This document shows, piece by piece, positions 11,766-26,244 of a stretch of 64,000 bases of DNA. This stretch comes from Liolophura sinensis (taxonomy: Eukaryota; Mollusca; Polyplacophora; Chitonida; Chitonidae): contig NC_088301.1 in NCBI RefSeq assembly GCF_032854445.1, positions 50,215,116-50,279,115 on the forward strand, in the 5' to 3' direction. Below the pieces are notes generated by a model. The model did no database searches, was not told the origin of the DNA, and saw nothing but the letters and a program-made list of their open reading frames with translations. Position 1 is the stretch's first letter. Each line of letters opens with the position of its first letter. Position numbers and translations under genes: made by a program.

Positions 11766-14700
11766 TATTTCATTGTTATATTGGCGTTGTCAATTAATGT
11801 GTCCTTGATAATGATACGTCAGGCTGTTGCCGTTATTTCATGCAGCCTTTTTATATTTAGGTTTTGGTATTAAACAAAATGGAAGATAGATCTATCATTA
11901 CGTTACAACTTATATAAATGGTACCAAGATGCCATGTGACCTAGTGTTTTAATGTGCCGAGCATGTAAGGGGAAGACAACAAAGTACCAACATAATATAG
12001 TGTATAATCAGAGTCGCATTTTCTTGAATGCTCACATTGTGTTTCAAAGTAAGATTTATATTACAATAACGATCGTTGAAAGTCTTTGTTGTTTGTGTTA
12101 AATTAACCACTTACACATACACTACCGTCAGTAAGTTTGTTTCATGTTGAAGTCATGTCAATATTAACTTCTTAATAGCCAAACGTGTTAACAAATATGA
12201 TAACCGAGTGCATTGTTGGAAGTGTTGCAAAACTGTTCACCTTGTTATAACTTAACTTGTTACCAATTGGAACTGCGGTGCGTCGTATCCGGGTTGTGCT
12301 ATCAAGACATCAAAAAGAGATGTAAAATGCTGGCAAAGCAACGCGGTTTTGTTTATAGGCATATAGAATAATGACATGGTGTGATCATACATTCCATGCA
12401 TACGTATCCCCGTCAGTGTATACACATATGCGGGTTTGTACAAATGCATGGCACAATGCGCTGAAATAAAAGAACTTTATACAGGGATTTGTTGCCCAAG
12501 TACAAATTTAATTTTCTGGAAGATGCATGGTGGACATTTTCTTACTATCGAGATGTTGAAATATAATTGGTCGTACTTGCAATGTTACTGTATGACGTTA
12601 TTGTCACTTCAGAGATATGAATTAAACTGGATTATTAGAGAAAGCATGTCTATACAAGCTCAAGCAATTTTTAGTTGTGTACTGGCCAAACAGGAGGGAA
12701 TTTATCGTCAGTTGTGTAAATGTACAAGATGTCTGACTCCATTATGATTGCAAAAGCACTGTATGCTGAGTAGAGAGAACCCTTCTAGATTTTACATTAT
12801 ACATTGTAAATTATGTTGATGCCGAAATATGTAAATTCTTTTACTCAGTAATCGTTTCATGCACATGGTTGTTAATTAAACTGACGGAATGACGTTTCAT
12901 CAGTTGTATCAGCTGGTAGTTAGATTAACTAATTTAAATATACTTTAATTTAAATATTGAAAACTATAGTAATAAGTGTATTATTAAAATGAATCATAAA
13001 TTTGCCACTTGTATAAACTTTCTGCTGTATCATCGTCAGCTCATTGTTTGTGGCATATTCCTGCTCACGAATTGTCAGGAGCTCTCTCCATTCCTTGATT
13101 CTGTTAATTTTTATACATATATATATATACATATATTTTATACATTTGTTGTATTTATTCATTTTGTATCGTATGTATATATCAATTGCATTCCTGTCAT
13201 TTATATATGTACCTTCCCTATGTCATATATACAAGTATTTATTTGAAGGCATTAATAATTGTTCAGCTGAAGATTATGTGTTTATTTAAATTTGGAGTTA
13301 AGAAACTGTGCATGCATGCATGTTGTACGGTTAAGTTCATTTTTTGACGATGACAAGTTATGTATAGCAGTCTGCATTGTTTTGTTCCATTTGAGCTTAC
13401 ATGAAAATCCAGCTGTTCGATGCAGATGTAGATGGAGTTTCCATAACATTTTCCAAATTTGAATCTATTTCATGGTACATCTGTATAATTGCTGCTTCGA
13501 TTTGTTCTTATCAGCAACGTGCATGGGGATATTATTGTATGAGTAATTCATTTTTGATTAATTTTTTTTGTGGATAAAACATCTAGCCTTTGTATACTTA
13601 AGCTCTTTATAATTTCGTACTGTGATTATGAAAATGATATCGGCTCTTGGTGTAAAATTGCATAAAGCGTGTATATGCATGTGACGTACTGTACATGAAC
13701 TGTCAATGATTTTTGTTAAGTTTTCTAACATGTTTAACACATCTGTCAATAAAAATATAACAAGATTGCAAAATGCCCATGAGTTGACAGTTTTCTCACA
13801 TTTGTGTGGTTCATTAAATACAAAAGAACGTTTGAGGCCGAGAAATCCTTGTGATAGAATCTCATTTTTGGAAACGCCTTTGCTTCCCTAGACCCTCACG
13901 AAGAAGACGTAAATACCACAACTTGGAACAGTAATTGTTTCAACAATTATTTGATGGTTTGTAACTAGGTTTTGTAACTATGTACATTAAATGCACAATT
14001 CCGTGCTTAGGTTGGATTCCTGAAAACATGGCTAGGATATGCTTCCAGTGGACGGTATTTGATAAAACAACTATTCCAGATAACTGGTTTTGTGGATTGA
14101 TAAAGCCAGGATCGATTGATTGATTGATTGATCGTTGTTACGAACAATGGCGATAACGTGGGAATCGATATATAACCTTGAACACCCTGCAAATATTAAG
14201 GGGGCATTATGACTTACGCCTGTCCGTGCAGGTGCGTGGGTGGATTGGTGCAGGTGGTATCAACATATGTTCCACATATGACTCCGAGCAGAAAACCCTC
14301 TCTGTATAAGCAAATAAAGTGTCGACTGCATGAGGCAAAGCAGTCCTTTCATCTGCAACCCCATGACTAAAAGTGATGCGACTGTCTGTTCTCTGGAGGA
14401 TTTTACTTTGAAAACAGCTTCCATTTGTGCATGACACTATAGTTCTTTGAGTTTTGCTGTCACTTTCTGTCGCTCTTCTTAATTGCCCATTAGTCGTGGA
14501 CACCTCCTCAGTGTTTTCTCTGAACAAGAATATCTGCATGGCGCGTTTACTTTCTGTTTCACATGCAGAGAGCCATCTACAGGTGTTTTCGCATAGTGCA
14601 GGCTGCAAATATACTTGGTCCTATGCGTATATTTACGCTGCGTCCTCTATCGAATTTGCTTGGCTGATGGTTGACCTGGTTCACAGCGCTAGTTTCACAA

Positions 14701-16319
14701 ATCGGCGTACTACATATTTTTCTCGTACATTTGTCGCACGATATTTTGTACGTCACTACTAACGTGCAATTGTACCACATGAGCGATATCGTACAAGTAT
14801 GACATCTTTGTGAAAGCGGCCCCTGTAGCACAATCCACGGCTTAGCTGCACGTCCGTCGAAGACGAAATAATGGAAAAACAAACTTGGTATAGGGGCGTA
14901 GGCTACACATGCAACTATATTTGCTGGTCACCATATACATTTATATAGACAACCATTTGTTGCTTTAATATAAAAACATGAAACAGCCAAAATATTCATA
15001 AACATTGAGTACATTTATATTGTATTTGGAGCATGTGATATGAGAAATAAATTTAGTTCGTTGCATTGTTTCTTTTCATTTGAACTGACATGATTAACAC
15101 TATTTTAATATGACGGTTTTTCCAAATGATGCGAATCTTAAAGTGAACATAAAGCCTGCCACTATATATTCATAGAAAAAGGATATAGGATACAGTTATC
15201 ACAGAAAAATATGTAAAAAAAATCTATCCAGTTTTGAAAGCCGAAAATATGGAGTCCGGCATTGGGCATATGGCACTCAGACAATTCGCTCCGAGAAGCC
15301 ATGTTGTAGAAGCCCTTCTGAATTTGGCCAATCAGTAGCGCTGAAAGCGTCACGTGGTAGTGGGCTGTCGCGTCAAAAAACCTCTCTCGATTGTCATTGA
15401 GGTTTCTTATATAGTGGGTAGACAGATATCGATGCAATAAATTGGATTTTGCGGTTAGTTTAAGTTTTAAACTGATGCATTTTGAACTACACATTTATGA
15501 GCAGGGAACTGAGAAGGGCTACCCGTCTCACAATTCTTACATGTTGGGCAGGATACTGCAGTAACTTGTCAGGGTGAGCTGGCAAGAAAACCGCCTCGGG
15601 GGAGTCATTGCCTGAAGATAAATATTGTGACATTGCATTATTTTTCCTTAGCAAAGTCAGATTTATTTGGGAAAATATCTTCCCAAATCTGAATGAAAAG
15701 GTCTGTTACCAATCAGAAGGTCCTGTTATTTTCCTTAAATTCCCTGAAGTCGGTACAAACTAAAAGAAACATCGGCCCTTTGGACAATTTGGGTTGGGTA
15801 TCGGGCATTTTGTTTGTATTTTCTTATTGTCACATTGTTTAATACCGGTGGTACTGGGGAGCTGCTAGGCTTAGTGACGTCACTCTAGATAGCTATAACA
15901 TGGCAAAATGGCGTTACCAAATGAGTGGTTAGGTAGTGACGATTGATTGCTATTTACTCTGTTGATAAGCGGTGGAGAACTTTTTAAATATTTTTAGAAC
16001 ATTTCTGGAATACCACGTTACTAATTAATTCAGCTTTAGTGGCTGAGTTTTTGTTCACTTTAAGTTACTTAAATAACAGAGAAGATTGTGCATTAAGAAA
16101 CTGCGAAACCGAACGAGAGGGCAACTGGGTGTACTAATTTTCCAAAAAACTATCCATATACTGAAACGATCAAAATACAACTTTCAGACAAGAAACTAGA
16201 AGCAGACAAAATCAAGTAAAATACATATACACCCATCAAATTTTCCGTGTTTAACAAGAATAAAGCGAGGTACTGCCATTAAGTATATATCAGGGTCGTC
16301 AGTATACCTAGGCCATATT

Positions 16320-16440
16320 TATATTTTAAAATTAATTGTAAAGTTTGAAAAAGTTATAATTGCTTCATAAATTTTAGGAACTTTATTAGCGATTTTGAAC
16401 CATAACACGTGAGCAGACAAGGCTGATATTTTGAACAAAT
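16320..16440 (+). repeat. Dispersed repeat shared with 58880-59010
   Basis: Both segments contain taaagtttgaaaaagttata, then a related aaattta..actttat stretch and acaaggctg.t.ttttg in the same order and orientation. The family is not recognised. Confidence 0.5.
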
Positions 16441-17136
16441 TTTGAACAACATCCTACTACACTTCATATGCCAACGGCATATAAAAATAGCAGGAAATCT
16501 GTACATCGCACTTCTTCAAAATTTACTACACTCTAAGGGTGCATGCATAAATTCACTAAGGTACATACTGTACGTTATGCCAACAGATCCCCTACCGAAC
16601 CGTTTGACTTTTACACAGGCCATCTGGCATATTATCGCATTTTCATCACGATACACATATTCCTTGAAAAACAGTTTATCCAGATTAGGCCTACGTGTTG
16701 CCAGTGCAACGTGAACTCATCCTATTGGCCAATACTCCTCACAGACACAACAAGCCATACACCTGGTGAAGTTGTGCACCATTGAGCAGAACGATACCTG
16801 ACGGGCCGCGGATTAATATGAAAACAGGTCCCCGGTTAATTTAAGACTTAAGGCGTTTAATGCAAAATTTTATATAAAAGAATATTATATATTTTCAAAA
16901 TAATTCAAACATAATCACATTAAAGCCATTTTAACTTACACTGTGGGGATTTTAAATGGCTTCCGGGTTTCTTTTATTAGCGGATTGACTTCTGGTGGGT
17001 GTTGTGCGAACACTTCCGTTTATAGTCTTGCCTGTCTGTCAACATGTCCGTTTTCACGGAATGCAATTTTGATACATAGATTTTACAAACTAATGTGAAT
17101 AACATACGAGTGTTACGTATATTTTAAAGAGACAGA

Positions 17137-20100
17137 ATGGTACCAGTTTGGATACTGTGCCTGTGCTACGCCTCATACAGCTATGCAAATGTGGATTTTT
17201 TCACCAGTAACTTTGGTTCGTATGGCAGTGAATACGAAAGCCAGTTCGGTCCATTTTCAGAAAAGGAACGTTTAAAAATGATGGACGAAGCCAAGCGCAT
17301 GTTTTATCACGGGTATGACAACTATATGAAGCATGCTTTTCCTGCAGACGAATTAAACCCTCTCTTCTGCAAGGGTCGAGGGCCTGACCACGAAAATCCG
17401 TGAGTGAAAGGTTGAACTCAATCTCGTTCTTATAGAACCAGTCAAGTGTCAGTCGCGAATCAACAGGGCTATACGTTGCCCGTGGCGTCGAACTCGAACC
17501 ATACACGACGAGCACGAGCCATATGTAAAGCATTTATGAAAACACCTACCCATGTGCGATATATCTTTTGTACAGTCTTATTCATCTTATCGTCCAAAAA
17601 GTTGAATGTGATGGTATGTGTACTTCAATCGTGTGGCTATTTTGTTGCTAACCCCCTTCTCAGATGTTCATTGGGAAAAGCAGATTCTTCAATAATTTGA
17701 CGCCACTGTACCATAAGATAGCAACTTCACCTTTAAAATCCAGACCATTTTATTATGGAAGCCAAGAACAAACGTTTTGTTCCCAACTTTAAACGCTACT
17801 TTTGTAGTAATTAAGGGATAACACAGTGGAGGATAGCTCAGCTTGCTGGTCACAACGCACGCTAGAGTAGCACCAGGGCTGGTGATATAGATTTCCCTGA
17901 GGACAATTTCACTAAAAATAACAGCTCAAACTCTACCTTACATTTGGTATGCACTGATTCGACAGTGATCCAGCTGTTTAAACTTTTGAATCAAACAAGT
18001 TGAACCAACATCTGCCATGTTTTGAATTCTATCTTCCACCAAGGCTCGGCAGGGAGCCTGCTGTACTACTGTATAAATAAAATTATGCCAAAATAAAGTA
18101 TAATTTAATACATGCATTTATATGATTATTTCTTGTAAAACTTTTCAGGTCGAACATCAATATCAATGATGTTCTAGGGGATTATGCATTGACTCTTGTG
18201 GATGCTTTGGACACTATAGCAGTAAGTTTACATAATTCATTTTGTATTGCTTCTTGTTTCCTTTCTGTTAATTTATTTATCATATTTCTTTGAGTGCTGT
18301 ATAGGCCTATTGTATTTATTTTATTTGAAAATACATTAAGAAATTTTTTGCCAAGTGTTATTTCTTTATAAACTTGAAAAATGCAGATAGCGTTATCAGA
18401 TCTGTTTTTGTACATATGCCCCACTATCCACATTTGTGTAAGATATATTGAAGTGAATATTCTCTTTACACCATGCTTTTGGGGTACTTATTGCATGGTA
18501 TTTAAAGTCCACCAAGAGTGTATTATACTATCTTTTCATTTGCAGATAATGGGTAATAACACTGAGTTCAAAAGAGCAGTTCAACTTGTAATTCAAAATG
18601 TCTCTTTTGACAAGTCGAACACTGTTCAGGTGTTCGAGGCCACAATAAGGTAAGGAAAAGAAACAAAATTGTTAAAGAGGTTGCTGTAGGAAAAAAAACC
18701 ATTAAATTTGACAGTAAATGCTACAGTTTTAGTTATATATTGCTCTATTTTGCAAATATGTCGCTCATGGTTTTCCTAATGCTGTGTACAATTTTTGTCA
18801 TTTATACACAAGGTGAACGTGATACATTAGAAAAGTGCATGCTACATTTTTTGCTAAAAATGTTGCTTAACTTTAGTTTCAAAATTGTGAAATATGTTTC
18901 CCTTTCTTTCACTGTATAAATACAAGATTATGTTCAATCTTGGATTTTTCAGAGTCCTTGGTGCTTTATTATCAGCACATTTACTGATAATGGACCCTAA
19001 ACAGCCAATGGGAGACTTAATGCCCCCTGATTATGACGGCGAGCTACTTAGCATGTCACACGACTTGGCTGCTCGATTGATGCCAGCTTTCAAAGACACA
19101 GCTACAGGACTGCCACATCCTAGGGTATATCTGTCATATTCCATAGCCTTTTAATTAACATTTGTCCAAATGACCCAAACAAGCACCGGCCCCGATGGCA
19201 CACTTGGTATAGCCTCTGCTTCAGGAGAAGTAGATCCACAGTCAGTCTTGGGTCAGGTCACACTTAAGACCTTAAAAGAGAAAGTTGTAGCTTGGTTTTC
19301 ATTATTTAGGGGATAGTGCAATGACTGGTTGACCCGTATCAGTATAAAGGCTCTGATGGGGCAGCTTACATGCCTTTGGTAAATCAGTTCAGTGAAGCAG
19401 CACTAGATGAAGAGCGGTGGAAATCCATCCTGCAGCACGGAGGCACATTACACGCACATGCACTCTGAGGACTCTGTCATCATCATATGACTGAAATATT
19501 GCTAAGTACAGCGATAAACCCTTAGCACTCGCTCACTCACCAAATCAAGCGCATAAAAATTCCAATCTAGCAAAGAAAAAGAAATTTGACAAAGATCATT
19601 AAATCTACACTTAACAGACAGTATATAAATGAAAAAAAGATGGTGGCATTTACATGGAAGAAAATAGAACACCTTCATAAAACAGTTTTCTCTCAAGCAT
19701 GTCAAGCGAACACAACCATAAGAAAGGTTTCAAAGCAGTTTCCTTGAAAAGAGTGAACAGATAATAATATTTTCCTGAGTATTTGCACATTGGTGAAAGT
19801 CATTTCTCAGTCATGATACTAACCTGTCAATTCTGACGTCATCTTGTGGGCAATATTTTCCCCATATAAATGTGAATGGCTGTGGTGGTAATAAGTAGTG
19901 ATGCTCCTTGGTAAAAAGCTGTATTATTCCTGGGTTGCTCATTACAAAATGTTGAATATACCAGTGTTCAGCAATGTTGTGATGAAGCTTAGTGAAATTT
20001 ACTAAAAACTTGCACATTAGCACATGTTTGGGGTCTGTGCCTTGTGGTGGCGCTTTCCATTAGAAAATGTTGAATATACCAGTGTTCAGCAATGTTGTGA

Positions 20101-23100
20101 AGAAAGCTTAGCGAAATTTATCAAAACTTGCACAGTTGCACATGTTTGGGGTCTGTGCCCTGTGGTGGCACTGTCCTGATCAACATCTGGAAACATCTTA
20201 GTTCAAGGTCCTTTCATAGTGTATATTATGTTTATTTTTTAGCAGGTGAGTGGATAGATTTGTAGAAAAAATTCTGAGTCCAGATTATGTGTTTATTCTC
20301 ATAAAAGAATTAAGTGCAAAAAGCTTGTGCATGTGTACATTTAAGAGTAACAGAAAGTGAATGTATATGTATTCTCAATCAGAAATACTTATCAAAATGT
20401 ATTCTTTGATACTTTTCTTCTCCAGGTTAATTTGCGATATGGGGTGCCTCCAGACCAGATTAATGAGACTTGTACAGCAGGGGCTGGCTCTCTTTTGCTG
20501 GAATTTGGGGTGCTCTCAAGACTTTTGGGGGATCCTGTGTATGAAGCAGCAGCCCGTAGAACTGTCAAAACTTTGTGGCAGTACAGGTCTAATGTGACTG
20601 GTCTTCTAGGTAAGGGATTCAAGCTCAATACAAGTACAACCATAACATGCTTGTATCTATGCCAGATGATAACAAATTATTTTTGAAAGTGAATATTTGA
20701 GTCTGTCTTGTTGTTTAACTAATAAGGGCTTTGGATGTTTCCATTGAGAAAGGAAATGACCTTTTTATTTTTTGTGATGGACATCAGTAAATGAAGCCCA
20801 TGTTTTTATTCTATTGAAAAATATATTAAGACAGCAGGAATGGTACAGCTCATATTTTGATGGTCACAAGGGACCTTTGTTGATGTGTTTTAGGACAACC
20901 TTTTTATTGTGTGTAATACATTAGTACATGACATCCGCCAACAGTGTATGGATTTGGAATATTCTCTGGAACACCATATCATGGTGTTGTTGAACCTGAG
21001 TTATGACGCACATTTGTGGAAATTTAATGCAGTCAGTGCATTTTTTTTTCTGAATTTATAAAATAATGTTGATACTGCATTTTAGTGTATACTGTTACAA
21101 AATAATCATGATATATAACAGCACATGATAAACACCTGTTTATTATCTACCACAGATAACTTTATACTGTTGCAGGTAATGTCATAAACATCCAGACTGG
21201 GGAATGGGTGGGTCAGATGAGTGGCCTAGGAGCTGGACTGGACTCTTATTATGAATATCTCCTTAAGGTTCGGAAAATATTTAGAGTGTAAACAACATCA
21301 TGCCTGTAACTAAAAGGTACATTTTAGCTGCATGTTTTATACTTTTATTTGTCATTTTTTTGTATATATACAGGTAATTTATGATATATTATCATATTTT
21401 TTTCAGATTTTATCTTAGGCTTACACATACTTGTAATAGTGTGTATGGCTTTCTCATTTGTAATATGGCAAACAATATTAGTAATAATATTATATTGTTT
21501 ACTGCTAAAATATATTTCATTCTTTCTTAGACTTCTCTTTGCTTACTCCACTTCTATCAGATCTGCTTCTGTATTTTCTTTTTTCAGTCTTTCATTTTAT
21601 TTGGAGATGAGATGGACTTGAAGATGTTCAATGAGTCTTATGAAACAGTCAAATTCCACATGAGACGAGGGTAAAGTTTTCACTTCATTTCTTAAAACTA
21701 TTTATCAAAAGATTTGGGATGTTAAATTTTAGTGAAATTTAAGTTCATGGAATTTATATATTATAATATATAACAGTGGTCTATCTATTTACTTAATGTT
21801 TACAAATAAACTCAACCTTGACATACCTATATTCAGCTGTCAGTAATTTATATTGTCCTTTCTCGGCAGGCGCGAGCACTGCAATAATGGAAGTGGTTTC
21901 CCACCAATCTATGTAAATGTCAACATGAAAACAGGAGAAACTATGAATAACTGGATTGATGCCCTTCAAGCAGCTTGGCCTGGCGTACAGGTAAAGATGA
22001 AGCAATATTATCAAAGGCAGATCTACACCTTTATAGACCATGTGCATATAATATTAATTTTACTAGCTTCTCTTCATGAGAGATCAGGGTTGGAGTTTGC
22101 ATTATGAAATTTAATCAAGATCACACTGTTGACTTTCTGAAGGAGAAAGATAGAAGCTTATGTATGCTTTATATACTATATATGATTTCTGTAAAAGAGT
22201 CATTATGAGATTATGTGGATGTTTTTTTTTTTATTTATGTAAGATACATTTACGTTAAGAAAATGTCTTAACATTATTTGATGTGTTCCAGGTGTTGTTT
22301 GGTGATTTGGAAGAAGCTATATGCTCTCATGCACTATATTATACCATCTGGAGAAAATACGGAGTTCTTCCAGAACGATTCAACTGGAACCTTAAGGCAC
22401 CAGAAATCCTATTTTACCCCCTTAGACCAGAGTTGGTTGAGTCAACTTACATACTGTATCAAGCAACAAAAAATCCATTTTACCTCCATGTTGGGAAGGA
22501 CATCTTGAATAATCTCAACAAATACTCAAAAGCAAAGTAAGTTGATTTTGATGGTTTTGAATTTTGTTTGAAGACTTGTGCGTTTTAAAGTACAGGTAGT
22601 ATATGGAACATCTTTTGCAGGGTGTTTTTCTTATTTCCATGCTATTATTGTTCCGACCTTGTTGGTAATGCACGTAAGTGGTTAACAGTGTTCTTTTGTG
22701 TAGTTGTCCATGAAGTTCACAGGAGACCGCATGACCTCCACCAACATGACATATATCACATGTGGAAGAGTTCACCAGAAATTCACAAAAGCTTTTTTTT
22801 CGTGTTGAATACATATTTACTTGATGTAAAAGTCTTAAAAAACAGGGAAATTAAAAGAATGTTTTTATAAAATATGTGGATTTTCAATTTAAATTTTCAT
22901 TCAATTTAGGCATTTTGGTGTTGGCTTGCCTGTAAAAGACAAAATATAATTTGAAGTTGCAGAGTTTATTAGAACATTATACTAACTTTTGACATGAAAT
23001 GTGTTAAAAGTTGTAATGTTCTTGTATGACTATGAAAACATGTTGGTAATACCTAAACAAATTTGTTCTGTTTTAGATGTGGCTATGCAACCATACATGA

Positions 23101-24370
23101 TGTAAACAAGAAGGATTTAGAAGATAGAATGGAAAGCTTTTTTTTAAGTGAAACTTGTAAATATTTATACTTAGTAAGTACCAATTTTCACATACAGTTA
23201 TTCTGTTGTTCATTAAATTTTATGACTTTTAAAAATTTAAATGTGCCTCTTTCCTCTAATTAAGATGTTGGTAGACGTGGACATTAACTTAATTGTAAAT
23301 TTATGCTGTATTCTTAATATCTGTTTATCACACTGTGTCATTGTTTACTATGTGCATTATGTCACTTGTGTAAAATGACATTAATCTTTATCTTTTGTGT
23401 TTTATTTCAGTTATTTGACAAAGATCATCACGTAAATAAAGAGGCATCAAACTATATATTTACAACGGAAGGCCATATAATACGAATGGACAGAATGTTT
23501 AGACAGCCTAAGTTTTCAGAAGAAAGAAAACAAAAACCTGTTAAAGTGAGAGATGAAAAAGTAGTGCCAGATTTACCACAAGTGGTAGATGTACGGCATA
23601 ATGTCTCAAACGTAAGTGAAGGATGCATAGTTTCTGTGATGCTCTATTACATTTATTTTTGGCTTTGTGTCAAATTTAAAAGAAAAGACAAAAAATTTAA
23701 CCAAAGCTATATCACTTGCAGTTTTTTATTAAGTCCTTGGTAGCTCTATGAATCACATTTTAATCTGGAATTCTTATGAGGCCATGGGATGCACCTTTTT
23801 AGAGAAGTCTTAAACACGGTCTAGTCTTTCTTACCCTACACTCATCAGTATTAGAGGTGAGACGCTCCTTTGTGGTGCGAAGTACGGTTCCCCTTAACCA
23901 AGAGAATTAATCATGTAATCAGAAGGAAAACAGCTGATTTGACACTACTTCTAATTAGCAAAATGGTGAACTAGGAACAGGTGACATCACAGCCAAACAG
24001 ATCCCTGGTAGAAATATCTCGCCCTTGATTGTTTAAAACTGAGAGCATGGAGGCCTTTTCGATTTTCCCTATGTGGGCATTTTGCTTTGACATCATGCTT
24101 TCCATGATTGCCATGGTGACCTGCTTGCCAATTTACACTTATATGCTATACAAATGCATGTACACATCAGGCTACAGTGTTCCAGCATACATTTACATTT
24201 CGGGCATTCACCTATTGTTTACATCTGAGCTCAGGTGTTTTGACATGCAATATTAAAGTCTACTTTGCCTTCTGTTGCAGTGTGAAAGTGTTCCAGTGGA
24301 GAGGAAGTACTTTTTACCCATGAAAAGTTTATATTTACAACAAATAGAGGCAGCAGTCGGGCTGATCTAG
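17137..24370 (+). CDS. EDEM1: EDEM1, ER degradation-enhancing alpha-mannosidase-like protein (complete, 12 exons, 574 aa)
   Basis: ER-lumen GH47-family protein that recognises or trims N-glycans on misfolded glycoproteins and passes them to ER-associated degradation. Exons: 17137-17399, 18149-18221, 18546-18649, 18953-19124, 20426-20609, 21176-21267, 21588-21670, 21870-21990, 22292-22536, 23077-23173, 23411-23611, 24281-24370. All junctions are GT-AG and in phase, 1,725 nt in total. Residues 1-17 ([16 protein letters not shown]) look like a signal peptide. GH47 acidic positions are kept: E143 in VFEATIR, D288 in [14 protein letters not shown]411 in LRPELVEST, and the Ca2+-site Thr in TTEGH near 497. 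At least seven N-X-S/T sequons fit a lumenal protein. The ending, [17 protein letters not shown] then AAVGLI, matches EDEM1 and not EDEM2 or EDEM3. It is somewhat shorter than vertebrate EDEM1 (about 657 aa), mainly at the N-terminus. No clear ER-stress element was seen upstream. Confidence 0.96.
19188..19541 (+). repeat. tRNA-derived SINE (core family B) in EDEM1 intron 4
   Basis: The tRNA-like head begins ggccccgatggcacacttgg. A core follows with gactggttgacccgtatcag and gaagcagcacta, then a tail gactgaaatattgctaagta and cgctcactcacc. The same core recurs at 55570-55906 and 46440-46592. The copy is diverged. Confidence 0.75.
19940..20172. repeat. Tandem duplication, 118-bp period, in EDEM1 intron 4
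   Basis: Two adjacent copies (19940-20057 and 20058-20172) each contain gttgaatataccagtgttca, cagcaatgttgtga and catgtttggggtctgtgcc. Few differences suggest a fairly recent duplication. Confidence 0.9.
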
Positions 24371-24670
24371 ACACAATGGCCTACACTTCCCAGGGTGCTA
24401 AAAGTTTGACACAAGGCCGATTGAATGTATCCATACCGTGAACATAGGGATGCATTGTTAGATATCAGTATCACCTCAATTCCCTGTAATCTGTATGCTC
24501 AATATGTTGATAATGGAGAGGAAAAATTTCTTTGGAGGAAAGAAAAGCGTAGAGATTACTTTCTTCAGGATTGTGTTTTTCTCTTCATTGTCAAATGCCT
24601 CTCGTGATTCCAATAATTGTTAAAGTTTCTAGTGTTTTACAGATATTGTTGTTACATTGTATGTAGATGC

Positions 24671-24694
24671 ATATATATATATATATATATATAT
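24671..24694. repeat. (AT)n microsatellite in EDEM1 3' UTR
   Basis: About 24 bp of alternating AT between the EDEM1 stop and the candidate poly(A) signal. Confidence 0.9.
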
Positions 24695-24746
24695 TTCTGA
24701 AGTCTTTAGTTGTGTGAATATTGCATGGTGTGAAATGGGGTACGTA

Positions 24747-24752
24747 AATAAA
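24747..24752 (+). terminator. Candidate EDEM1 polyadenylation signal
   Basis: AATAAA (context taaataaattaaagg) about 380 bp after the TAG at 24368-24370. A longer 3' UTR is possible. Confidence 0.4.
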
Positions 24753-25154
24753 TTAAAGGATGCCTTCTCAACATTTTACATCATTTTATCTCAACATGAG
24801 GTTTGACATTTCAGTATTTTTTTTTTTTTTGAACAAAAATAAGATGATAAATTATGAATTGCGGCCACAGTGGAATCATGTGGAATGTAGGTGTTTCTTG
24901 TTGCTACGTATACATGGAAACACACACGCAAACCAAAGCCTAAACTCATGCTGTCAAGAGGAATTACCTCTTGCAATTCAAAACAAAGCAGATTCATTTA
25001 CATATGGATTTGGGTTGAATTTGAGATGAAATGATAAAGAGTCCCTTATCTCTGGTCACATGAACTATGTGATGTATCTCCATACTATTACTTGTTGATC
25101 AACACTATACTCACGAATTGTTCACTTATTTGTATATGATAGCAGTTGAGTGTT

Positions 25155-25265
25155 AAGCCTCAGGTACCTGGCAAACCCCCTGGTGTAAGTCACTGTCAAA
25201 CCAGCATGATCTGGATTTGAACATGCGACCACACTGGTCAGAGTCTGATTGGCTGTAGTGAAATA
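25155..25265 (-). repeat. SINE remnant related to 2058-2165
   Basis: It shares the caggtacct..caaacc.cctg motif and a degenerate B-box complement (ggatttgaacatg) in the same order as the copy near 2100. Confidence 0.35.
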
Positions 25266-26244
25266 ACGTATTAATCCATTTGTGTCAGCCATGGCTGGAC
25301 ATAAGTTACTTTAGCAGATGTATAATATATCCGAGCATCATGGAAGTGAATAAGTCTTAAGCAAGAGAAATTGTTAGTAAATGTTATTGATATCATCTAT
25401 ATAAATCTCTAGCTTCCTGCGTGAGACATGCAGAGACAACTATGCTACATGTATATGATGTACTCTGTATATGTCTCATAATGATAAGAAAATAACTCGT
25501 GTTAATTTAATGTATGTATGTATGTGCTGGTAAGATTAATGTCCCTTCCATCAGTCAGATTGAATGAAATTATACAATGTATTTATTAGTATCCTGTGTG
25601 TAAGGGCGTAATTGACTTCAGCTTATCTTAGCATTATGTGCAGCTGTACATACATCCGGGTAGAGCTCGGTATTTTCTGTGGTCACTGAAAAGATAAGTT
25701 GTATGGAATGGGCTAAATCATTAAAAACATCACATATAATAAAAATCCAGCTCTTGAACATTTTTCAAGATTTCTATGATTTAACTGGTTTGTAAGTCAA
25801 CACATTATTTAATACTGTCTTAAGTTGTTCTTTGATAGACAACCCATATGTGAATGAGTTTGCAACAACATAATGTGGGAAAAAATCATGTTATTACTCA
25901 CCTTTTACTATAATGAAACCAGGGTTCTGGACCTTGTACCGGAACTCTAGGCACAAACGGTAATATATACATGTATATTTATATCATTTTCTGAAATATA
26001 GCATTAAATACCACATATCAATGCTGTATTAAGTCAGATAGGCACTTTATTTGACAACCATTATTTTCCACTTTTCTGTATATTTTGGATAGTGTGCAAA
26101 TGGTACTGGATATGTTTATATGATATGTGATATATGTAAGTTAAATATGATATGTGAACATCAAAGGGGTAAGACCCAAAATCTTGCTATTCATGTACGT
26201 AGCAAATTGCTAAGATGATAGGTTCGGCAAAATTTTGTTCAGCC

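Larger units (their letters stand above)
8714..17136. other. Gene-free stretch between the Piccolo-like gene and EDEM1
   Basis: I see no conserved coding exon here. The short open frames have no recognisable domain and no phase-matching splice partners. The stretch holds a three-copy 17-bp repeat (9245-9290), a dispersed repeat (about 9150-9420), a SINE remnant (about 11545-11765), a short gattgatt run near 14111 and a dispersed repeat at 16320-16440. The first part is probably the Piccolo-like 3' UTR, and the last few hundred bases should hold the EDEM1 promoter. Confidence 0.6.

Noticed and set aside
14207-14608. 133-codon minus-strand open frame
   Set aside because: No domain, no splice signals in phase and composition like the surrounding intergenic sequence.
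16700-17136. ER-stress response element upstream of EDEM1
   Set aside because: A palindromic attggccaat is present near 16725, but no CCACG at the nine-base spacing of an ERSE was found.
17820-17905. tRNA-like segment (ggatagctcagcttgctgg)
   Set aside because: Only an A-box-like word. No convincing B box or stem pairing was seen.
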